Shown here: piece after piece, positions 49,338 to 55,449 of the stretch | Layout: every line of letters starts with the position of its first letter | Numbering within the stretch: the stretch's first letter is position 1 | From: Rhodocyclaceae bacterium | Lineage (GTDB): Bacteria > Pseudomonadota > Gammaproteobacteria > Burkholderiales > Rhodocyclaceae | Length of the DNA: 55,449 nt | Assembly (NCBI GenBank): GCA_024710925.1 | Contig: JANJTW010000008.1 | Coordinates: 1 to 55,449, forward strand | Direction of reading: 5' to 3' | The notes under the pieces: generated by a model | Told to the model about the DNA's origin: nothing | What the model saw: the letters and a program-made list of their open reading frames with translations, nothing else | Databases searched by the model: none | Program-made: the position numbers and the translations under genes

Positions 49338-51887
49338 CTAGCGTTGGCTGGCGGGGGCGGCGGCGCCCGGCGCCGACAGCGTGCGCAGGCACGCATGCAA
49401 GTCGCGCGCCATGTCGTCGCCGCTCTGATAGCGCCGGGCGACGTCCTTGGCCAGCGCACGGGCGATGACCAGCAACAGGCACGGCGGCAGGTCGGGCCGG
49501 AGGGCGCGGATGTCGGCCGGCGGCTCATTGGCGATCTTGAACATCAGCTGCGCCATCGACTCGCCGATGAACGGCAGCCGTCCACAGCATAGCTGGTAGA
49601 GCGTGACGCCGAGCGAGAAGAGGTCGGAACGGCCGTCGATCTTCTTGCCGGACAGCTGCTCCGGCGACATGTAGCTGGGGGTGCCAAGGACCATGCCGGT
49701 CTTCGTCCGCGACGAATCGGTGATGCGCGCGATGCCGAAGTCGGTCACCTTGACCTGGTCGCTCTCGGCCTCGTACATGATGTTGGCCGGCTTCACGTCG
49801 CGGTGCACGACGTTGTTCTTGTGCGCATAGGCAAGCGCTTCGGCGACGCGGGCGACGATGCTCGCCACCTGCGGCAGCGGCAAGAGCGCATCCGGCTTGG
49901 TCTGCGGCACGAGGTCGCGGCCCTTGAGGAACTCCATCGCGATGTAGGCGAGATCGTGCTCCTCGCCGGCGTCGAAAATGGTGACGATGTGCGGATGGTT
50001 CAGGCGGCCGGCCGTCTCCGCCTCGCGGAAGAACCGCTGCTTGACGTCGGCCAGTTCATCCTCGTCGAACTCCTGCGACAGCGCCATCGTCTTGATCGCG
50101 ACGACGCGGTTGATCTTCGGGTCGCGACCGAGGTAGACGACGCCCATCGCGCCCTTGCCCAGCTCCTTCTCGACCTGGTAGCGGCCGAGCATCGGCTTCT
50201 GCACGTCGCCGCCGTCGAGGAGCAGCGTGCTGGCGTTGGTCCGTCCGCCGCCACCGCCGAGCATCACCGTCTCCGACATCTGCTTGGCGCGCGCCAGGCG
50301 CTGCGGCAGGTCGCGGAAGTCGGCGCGGTAGTCGGCCATGTAGCGGAACACCGCCTCGGCCTTGTTGAACTGGCGCTTCCTTTCGAAATCGAGGGCGAGG
50401 TTGTAGAGGTTTTCCAGCAGCGCATCGTCCATCGGGCACTTGCGGAACTTGTCGAAGGCCATGTCGAGCTGGCCCTGCCCCTGGAAGGCGAGGCCGAGCA
50501 TGCGGTTCGATTCGGCCGACTCGGCTTCCGACTTTTCCTTGCCGCGCTCGGTGACGAGGAAGCGCTTGGTGGTCAGCAGCAGGTGGCCGACGAGCAGCAG
50601 CGTCGCCGCCGCCATCAGCGGAATCCACAGGCCGGCGCCGACCATCAGGCCGAAATGGGCGCCGAGCAGCGTCGCCAGCAGCAGGCCGGTGGCCAGGGCG
50701 CCGACGCCGGCGGAAAGGCGCGGCAGCAGCGCGATCAGGTAGAGGGCGACGAGGGCGAAGACGCCGAGCGACGCGTAGCCGCTCCACGACGGCGTGACGA
50801 AGAAGTGCTCCTGCAGGATCGACGAGACCGAATGCGCCAGCGTCAGCACCGGCGCCATCGCCGGCGACACCGGCGTCACCTGCGCGGCGCCGACGCCGCC
50901 GGCGGTCGCGCCGATCAGCACGATGCGGTCGCGGTACTTGGCCGCCGGAATCTTGCCGGAAAGCACGTCGTAGAACGAATCGACCGGGAAGGCCGGTTTG
51001 TCGCCGCGGTCGCGGTAGAAGAAGGTGTTCATCTGCGTCATGCCGTCGGTCGGGATGCGCAGCTTGCCGAGACGCACCTCCTCGCCGAGCTTCGCGCGGA
51101 TGTCGGCCGGGCCGAGGTTGAGGCTGCGCGCCGCGACGAGCAGCGACAGCGACGGGAAGAAGGCATCGTAATGGCGCAGCAGCAGCGGTTCGGCGCGGAT
51201 GCCGCCGTCGACGTCGGCGTTGGCGTTGAGGTGGCCGATCGCCGCCGCCTGCGTGCCGAGCGACTCGATCGGATACTGTACGGCAACGGTCGGCAAGGCA
51301 TCGCCACCGCCTTCGCCGACCTGCGCCAGGCGATTCCTCGCCACGTAGTCCGGCAGCGGCCGGTCCGGCCGTCCCTGCGGCTCGCCGAAGCGGAACAGCA
51401 TCGGCATGACGACGGAGCGCGCGCGCGCCAGGCTGTCGGCGAAGCTGCGGTCATTGTTCAGGCGCTGTTCGGCCTCGCGCAGCAGCACCCCCATCTCGGC
51501 CAGTTGCGGCGACACGATGCCGGCCGCGGCGACCTGCTCGTGCAGGCCGGCGAGGCGGGTCACGTAGCCGTAGCCGGGGTCGACCTGCGCCTCGAAGAAC
51601 AGCGCCGTATTGGCCACCACCTTGGCACCGGCGCCGGCGAGCAGGTCCGTCATCTTCGCGTGCAATTCGCGCGGCCAGGGCCAGCGGCCGAGGTTGGCGA
51701 TGGAGACGTCGTCGATGGCGATGACGGCGATGCGCGACAACGGCTCGCGCGAGGAGGCCTGGACGCCCCAGTCGTAGGCCTTGCGTTCGAGGCTCTGGAT
51801 GGCGTCGCCGCCGGCCAGCGCGAGCATGACCGCCGAAACGATCAGCCCGAGCAGCCAGTCGGCCTTCCAGAACCCCTTCTTGCGCAT
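49338..51887 (-). CDS. CHASE2-domain membrane Ser/Thr protein kinase
   Basis: An 849-aa Hanks-type kinase. N-terminal span, CHASE2 sensor (about 35-375), three spans (about 385-460), a helical TPR-like linker (about 480-560) and the kinase (about 570-830): G-loop LGKGAMGVVYLG, Lys in VAIKTM, HRDVKPANIM with D697, DFG and APE-like SPEQLSG. The same CHASE2 plus three-span layout as the cyclase suggests both respond to a shared signal. First gene of the eight-gene operon. The start at 51887 (MRKKGFWKADW) is behind GGAGG; the longer frame upstream is less likely. Confidence 0.92.
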   Translation of the reverse strand: MRKKGFWKADWLLGLIVSAVMLALAGGDAIQSLERKAYDWGVQASSREPLSRIAVIAIDDVSIANLGRWPWPRELHAKMTDLLAGAGAKVVANTALFFEAQVDPGYGYVTRLAGLHEQVAAAGIVSPQLAEMGVLLREAEQRLNNDRSFADSLARARSVVMPMLFRFGEPQGRPDRPLPDYVARNRLAQVGEGGGDALPTVAVQYPIESLGTQAAAIGHLNANADVDGGIRAEPLLLRHYDAFFPSLSLLVAARSLNLGPADIRAKLGEEVRLGKLRIPTDGMTQMNTFFYRDRGDKPAFPVDSFYDVLSGKIPAAKYRDRIVLIGATAGGVGAAQVTPVSPAMAPVLTLAHSVSSILQEHFFVTPSWSGYASLGVFALVALYLIALLPRLSAGVGALATGLLLATLLGAHFGLMVGAGLWIPLMAAATLLLVGHLLLTTKRFLVTERGKEKSEAESAESNRMLGLAFQGQGQLDMAFDKFRKCPMDDALLENLYNLALDFERKRQFNKAEAVFRYMADYRADFRDLPQRLARAKQMSETVMLGGGGGRTNASTLLLDGGDVQKPMLGRYQVEKELGKGAMGVVYLGRDPKINRVVAIKTMALSQEFDEDELADVKQRFFREAETAGRLNHPHIVTIFDAGEEHDLAYIAMEFLKGRDLVPQTKPDALLPLPQVASIVARVAEALAYAHKNNVVHRDVKPANIMYEAESDQVKVTDFGIARITDSSRTKTGMVLGTPSYMSPEQLSGKKIDGRSDLFSLGVTLYQLCCGRLPFIGESMAQLMFKIANEPPADIRALRPDLPPCLLLVIARALAKDVARRYQSGDDMARDLHACLRTLSAPGAAAPASQR

Positions 51888-52046
51888 GCCCGCCTCCATC
51901 CGCGGCGTGCCCGCCGCGTTTCTGGTGTCTTGGTCTTGTCGGCGACGGTCGGCGATTCCGGCGCCGCCGCCGGGCCGTTTTTCCGGCACGAAAGGAAGGC
52001 GGGGCGCGGCCCCGGAACAGGAACGAAAACCGTCGGTTAGCCGGTA

Positions 52047-52075
52047 TTCTTACAGTCGCGCCTGAGCGCAGTCAA
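52047..52075 (-). promoter_or_regulatory. Possible promoter of the signalling operon
   Basis: On the minus strand: -35 TTGACT (52075-52070), 17-base spacer, -10-like TAAGAA (52052-52047). It would start transcription near 52040, with a leader of about 150 bases before the kinase gene. The -10 is weak. Confidence 0.4.
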
Positions 52076-52115
52076 TGTCGGCGCCATGCGGTCGGCGGCA
52101 CCGCCGGCCGGACGC

Positions 52116-52817
52116 TCATTCGATGGTGATGTCGACGGTGCGCGCCCGCCGCCGCGTCAGCCACTTGCCGAGGCCGACGACGAACAGCGCGGACAGCGCC
52201 GCCGCGACCGTCGCCGCCCAGGACGGCGCCGCGGCAACGGTGCCGGCCAGCGCCGGATCGCTCCAGATCATCGAGCCGGCGACCCAGCCGAGCAGGCCGG
52301 CGCCGATCACCACCACGACCGGCCAGCGCTCCATCAGGTGGAGGACGATCTGGCTCGACCAGATGATCAGCGGAATGCTCACCAGCAGGCCGAAGACGAG
52401 CAGGCCAAGGTTGCCGTGCGAGGCGCCGGCGACGGCGATGACGTTGTCCAGGCTCATGACGAAATCGGCGACGATGATCGTGCGCACAGCCCCCCACAGG
52501 TGGTTGGCCGGCGAGATGTCGTGCCCGTCCGCGTCCTCCGGCACCAGCAGCTTGACGCCGATCCACAGCAGCAGCACGCCGCCGACCAGCTTCAGCCAGG
52601 GCAGGTTCATCACCAGCGCGGCGACCATGGTCAGCGCGACGCGCAGGCCGACGGCGCCGGCCACCCCCCAGAGGATGCCGCGACGGCGCTGCGCGGGCGG
52701 CAGGTTGCGGCAGGCGAGCGCGATGACGACGGCGTTATCCCCGGAGAGGACGAGGTCGATCATGATGATCTGCAGCACGGCAACCCAGAAATCGGGAGCG
52801 AGGAACGACTCGGGCAC
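52116..52817 (-). CDS. TerC-family membrane protein (YjbE type)
   Basis: A 233-aa, seven-span protein. TerC landmarks: LVLSGDNAVVIALACRNLP and ADFVMSLDNVIAVAGASHGN, each with a conserved Asp-Asn pair for metal, probably Mn export. The start at 52817 is standard. The short upstream gap (52818-52942) was checked for the Mn riboswitch (yybP-ykoY) often found with such genes; none is recognised. Single gene, divergent from the carbonic anhydrase-like gene. Confidence 0.9.
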   Translation of the reverse strand: MPESFLAPDFWVAVLQIIMIDLVLSGDNAVVIALACRNLPPAQRRRGILWGVAGAVGLRVALTMVAALVMNLPWLKLVGGVLLLWIGVKLLVPEDADGHDISPANHLWGAVRTIIVADFVMSLDNVIAVAGASHGNLGLLVFGLLVSIPLIIWSSQIVLHLMERWPVVVVIGAGLLGWVAGSMIWSDPALAGTVAAAPSWAATVAAALSALFVVGLGKWLTRRRARTVDITIE

Positions 52818-52892
52818 GACAAACCTCGGCGGACAAAGCGGCGGAAGGCGCGGATTTTATCCCGAAACCTCCCGCGAGTCCGCGCGCATGCC

Positions 52893-52898
52893 TATAAT
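52893..52898 (+). promoter_or_regulatory. Possible -10 element (TATAAT) for the carbonic anhydrase-like gene
   Basis: Consensus TATAAT 45 bases before the start codon; -35 unclear in GC-rich DNA. Confidence 0.4.
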
Positions 52899-52942
52899 CC
52901 CCGGCATCCTTACGGACGCCCCTGCCCGACGCGCCAGACAGA

Positions 52943-54199
52943 ATGAGAACACGCCGCTCCCGCGCCGCCCGCCGCCCGCCTGCATCGCCGCTGCCCGCGC
53001 TCTGCGTGGGCCTCGCGCTGCTCGTCGCCGCCGCGCCGGTGCAGGCCGCCCGGTGGACCGCCGTCGGCGGCAGCAAGGCGAGCGGCGAGCGCATCGAGGT
53101 CGACGCCGCCAGCCTCGACCGCAGCGGCGAAGGCAAGGTACGCGCCTGGCACCGCGAAACCTACGCCGGGCGCCAGCTGCACGAGGCCTGGGCCTTCACC
53201 TACGTCTCGCTGCAGCAGCTCACCGAATTCCAGTGCGACAAGCGGCTGGCCGCGCCGCAGCAGCGCATCTACGCCGCCGCCGACGGCAGCACGCTGAAGC
53301 GGGAAAGCTTCGCCGGCGACGAAGCCGTTCCGGTCGTTCCGGACACGTCGCTCGAAGCGGTCTTCAACCACGCCTGCCGCAAGCCGGCAGCGGCGAAACC
53401 GGCGACCGCCACGCCCGCCGCCGAGCCGGCCGCAGCCGCGTCGCCGGCCGGGACGCCGGGCCCGCGCGGCAAGAACGCCAGGAAGGCCGAGGCCGAAGCG
53501 CCGCCGGCACCGCCCGCGGGGCCGGCGGCCTGGAGCTACGAGGGCAAGACCGGACCGGCGAACTGGGGCAAGCTGTCCGCCGACTACGCCGCCTGCGGCA
53601 ACGGCGGCCGGCAGTCGCCGATCGACATCCGCGCACCGATCCGCGCCGACCTGCCGCCGATCCGCTTCGCCTGGCAGCAGATCCCGCTGAGCATCGTCGA
53701 CACCGGCCACACCATCGAAGTCTCCGGCGAAGGCGGCGGCCACATCGTCGTCGACGGCGAGGAATACGAGTTGCAACGCTTCCGCTTCCGGCTGCCCGGC
53801 GAGGAAATCGTGGACGGCCGGCGGGCGGCGATGAGCGTGCAGTTCGAGCATCGCAGCAAGTCCGGCCAGGTCGCCGTCCTCGCCGTACCGCTCGTCGAAG
53901 GCAAGGAAAACCGGCTGGTGCGCACGCTATGGACGTCGCTGCCGCTGGAGCCGGGCAAGGCGAAGACGCCGTCCGGCGTGAAGATCGACCCCGGCCTGCT
54001 GGTGCCGCAGAAGCGCGACTACCACACCTACGTCGGCTCGCAGACGACGCCACCGTGCGCCGAAGGCGTCCTCTGGCTGGTGCTGAAACAGCCGGTGACG
54101 CTGTCGAAGGAACAGATCGCCGATTTCGCGAAGGTGTACCGGAACAACGTACGGCCGGCACAGGCGGCCAATGGCCGGGTGATCAAGACATCGCGCTGA
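52943..54199 (+). CDS. Alpha-carbonic anhydrase homologue lacking zinc ligands, with N-terminal adhesin-E-like domain
   Basis: A 418-aa exported protein. Signal peptide to about residue 36. Residues 37-147 look like a surface-adhesin E-type domain (RWTAVGGSKASGERIEVDAASLDR, two Cys at C98 and C145). A 45-residue Ala/Pro linker leads to an alpha-carbonic anhydrase fold (197-415): WSYEGKTGPANWGKL, QSPIDIR, GHTIEV (H256) and SQTTPPCAEGVLW. But the three zinc histidines are replaced: QFHFH reads RFRFR (R281, R283), and the third is Q300. So it should not hydrate CO2; a binding or structural role is more likely, as for vertebrate carbonic anhydrase-related proteins. Confidence 0.87.
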   Translation: MRTRRSRAARRPPASPLPALCVGLALLVAAAPVQAARWTAVGGSKASGERIEVDAASLDRSGEGKVRAWHRETYAGRQLHEAWAFTYVSLQQLTEFQCDKRLAAPQQRIYAAADGSTLKRESFAGDEAVPVVPDTSLEAVFNHACRKPAAAKPATATPAAEPAAAASPAGTPGPRGKNARKAEAEAPPAPPAGPAAWSYEGKTGPANWGKLSADYAACGNGGRQSPIDIRAPIRADLPPIRFAWQQIPLSIVDTGHTIEVSGEGGGHIVVDGEEYELQRFRFRLPGEEIVDGRRAAMSVQFEHRSKSGQVAVLAVPLVEGKENRLVRTLWTSLPLEPGKAKTPSGVKIDPGLLVPQKRDYHTYVGSQTTPPCAEGVLWLVLKQPVTLSKEQIADFAKVYRNNVRPAQAANGRVIKTSR

Positions 54200-54290
54200 C
54201 GCACCGCCCGCATCACGACTGACGCGGCGAACGGGACGCCGGGGAGCGCCGGCCGCACGACCGGTTAGGCGGCAAAGATGGCCGGAAACG

Positions 54291-54315
54291 AAAAGGGCAG
54301 GCGGAACGCCTGCCC
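54291..54315 (-). terminator. Rho-independent terminator after sucD
   Basis: On the minus strand GGGCAGGC, 5-base loop, GCCTGCCC, then TTTT. It ends the sucCD transcript 26 bases past the sucD stop. Confidence 0.9.
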
Positions 54316-54340
54316 TTCTTCATGCCGGAGCGGAAAACGC

Positions 54341-55234
54341 TTACAGCATCGCCTTCAGCAGCTTGGCCATTTCCGACGGGTTGCGCGTGACCTTGAAGCC
54401 GCACTCTTCCATGATGGCGAGCTTGGCATCGGCGGTGTCGGCGCCGCCGGAGATCAGCGCGCCGGCGTGGCCCATGCGCTTGCCGGCCGGAGCAGTGACG
54501 CCGGCGATGAAGCCGACGATCGGCTTCTTCATGTTGGCCTTGCACCACTGGGCGGCTTCGGCTTCGTCCGGACCGCCGATTTCGCCGATCATGATGACGG
54601 CGTCCGTATCCGGATCGTCGTTGAACATCTTCATGACGTCGATGTGCTTCAGTCCGTTGATCGGGTCACCGCCGATACCGACGGCGGACGACTGGCCGAG
54701 GCCCAGCTCGGTCAGCTGACCGACGGCTTCGTAGGTCAGCGTGCCGGAGCGGGAAACGACGCCGATGCGGCCCTTCTTGTGGATGTGGCCGGGCATGATG
54801 CCGATCTTCACTTCATCCGGGGTGATCAGACCCGGGCAGTTCGGGCCGAGCAGCAGCGTCTTCTTGCCGCCCTTGGCTTCCTTTTCCTTCATCTTGTTGC
54901 GCACCATCAGCATATCGCGGACGGGGATGCCTTCGGTGATGCAGATCGCCAGATCGAGGTCGGCCTCGACGGCTTCCCAGATCGCGGCGGCGGCGCCGGC
55001 CGGCGGCACGTAGATGACGGAGACGGTGGCGCCGGTCTGCTGCGCGGCTTCCTTGACCGAACCGAAGATCGGGATGTTGAAGATGCTCTCGCCGGCCTTC
55101 TTCGGGTTCACGCCGGCGACGAAGCAGTTCTTGCCGTTGGCGTATTCCTGGCACTTCTCGGTGTGGAACTGGCCGGTCTTGCCGGTGATCCCCTGGGTGA
55201 TGATCTTGGTGTCTTTGTTGATCAGGATGGACAT
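54341..55234 (-). CDS. sucD: Succinate-CoA ligase, ADP-forming, alpha subunit
   Basis: A 297-aa TCA-cycle enzyme subunit that makes ATP (or GTP) from succinyl-CoA. CoA-binding Rossmann part with GITGKTGQFHTEKC near residue 16 and GPNCPGLITPDE near 127; the phosphorylated histidine is in GKRMGHAGALISGG near residue 250. Full length. It follows sucC by 11 bases, the usual order, and ends at a strong terminator. Confidence 0.97.
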   Translation of the reverse strand: MSILINKDTKIITQGITGKTGQFHTEKCQEYANGKNCFVAGVNPKKAGESIFNIPIFGSVKEAAQQTGATVSVIYVPPAGAAAAIWEAVEADLDLAICITEGIPVRDMLMVRNKMKEKEAKGGKKTLLLGPNCPGLITPDEVKIGIMPGHIHKKGRIGVVSRSGTLTYEAVGQLTELGLGQSSAVGIGGDPINGLKHIDVMKMFNDDPDTDAVIMIGEIGGPDEAEAAQWCKANMKKPIVGFIAGVTAPAGKRMGHAGALISGGADTADAKLAIMEECGFKVTRNPSEMAKLLKAML

Positions 55235-55245
55235 TCAAATGCTCC

Positions 55246-55449
55246 TTACTTGACCGCGGCGACGATCTTGGTGGCGGCTTCGGCCATCGAGTCGGCGGAG
55301 ATGATCGGCAGGCCGGAATCCTTGAGGATCTGCTTGCCCAGATCTTCGTTGGTGCCCTTCATGCGGACGACCAGCGGCACGGACAGGTTGACGGCGCGCG
55401 AGGCGGCGACGACGCCGGTGGCGATCGTGTCGCAGCGCATGATGCCGCC
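55246..55449 (-). CDS. sucC: Succinate-CoA ligase beta subunit, C-terminal part (cut by window edge)
   Basis: The last 67 codons of sucC; the rest lies beyond the window end. [14 protein letters not shown] and [19 protein letters not shown] match the C-terminal power-grasp/ligase region of SucC. It forms the alpha2beta2 or alpha-beta enzyme with sucD just downstream. Confidence 0.95.
   Translation of the reverse strand, partial: GGIMRCDTIATGVVAASRAVNLSVPLVVRMKGTNEDLGKQILKDSGLPIISADSMAEAATKIVAAVK

Noticed and set aside
52818-52942. Possible manganese (yybP-ykoY) riboswitch upstream of the TerC gene
   Set aside because: The gap is short and shows none of the conserved loop pattern; only promoter-like TATAAT for the opposite gene is seen.

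Overview
The window is high-GC, gene-dense bacterial DNA with a betaproteobacterial gene set, most like Rhodocyclales (the Azospira, Dechloromonas, Azoarcus group). That placement is an inference from gene content. No rRNA, tRNA, CRISPR array, insertion sequence or phage genes were seen. Nearly all of it is coding. The only gene-poor stretch over 300 bases (about 39130-39738) holds a sigma-54-like promoter and the remains of a Uma2-type gene.

Layout, left to right. 11-1129: soluble chemoreceptor with a zinc-binding CZB domain. 1149-4003: deoxynucleoside kinase and pantothenate genes panB, panC, panD. 4066-5254: cytochrome P460-like protein and a divergent MarR regulator separated by two matching operators. 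5416-6693: NYN/OST-HTH protein. 6768-13542: TetR regulator and an RND efflux operon with an AcrR-like operator. 13701-15360: SCO protein, small periplasmic protein and PCuAC copper chaperone.

15397-29050 is the most striking part. It holds two adjacent heme A synthase-family genes and, divergently, a heme-copper enzyme with a 49-aa membrane peptide, a CuA subunit and a catalytic subunit. The catalytic subunit keeps all six histidines but has glutamine where oxygen reductases have the cross-linked tyrosine, which suggests a nitric oxide reductase of the oxidase-derived (eNOR-like) type. ctaB and a SCO gene follow. An FNR/DNR-type box then precedes two unusual fused cytochromes b, one with two 4Fe-4S clusters and an FlpD/MvhD-like domain, the other with a 2Fe-2S ferredoxin and an FAD/NAD reductase. 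Convergent to these are a TlpA-like thioredoxin and a second, divergent heme-copper subunit I, and beside that a Crp/Fnr regulator whose recognition helix fits the boxes. I read the whole as a candidate NO-responsive respiratory system.

29082-34171 has visibly lower GC (a GMC oxidoreductase with a small partner and two GT-C membrane proteins) and looks acquired. 34346-39127, read leftward, is a pilin locus: a very short Geobacter-like type IV pilin, a separate secreted partner resembling a pilin C-terminal domain, an ABC exporter with a soluble partner, and a GT-C glycosyltransferase. 39739-51887 is one leftward eight-gene signalling operon: CHASE2 Ser/Thr kinase, PP2C phosphatase, FHA protein, CHASE2 adenylate cyclase, metallo-beta-lactamase-fold phosphodiesterase-like protein, cNMP-binding/rhodanese protein, GAF-PilB-like ATPase and GAF/HD-GYP protein. 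It joins cAMP, c-di-GMP and protein phosphorylation next to the pilin genes. 52116-55449 holds a TerC protein, a carbonic anhydrase homologue that has lost all three zinc ligands, sucD and the 3' end of sucC.
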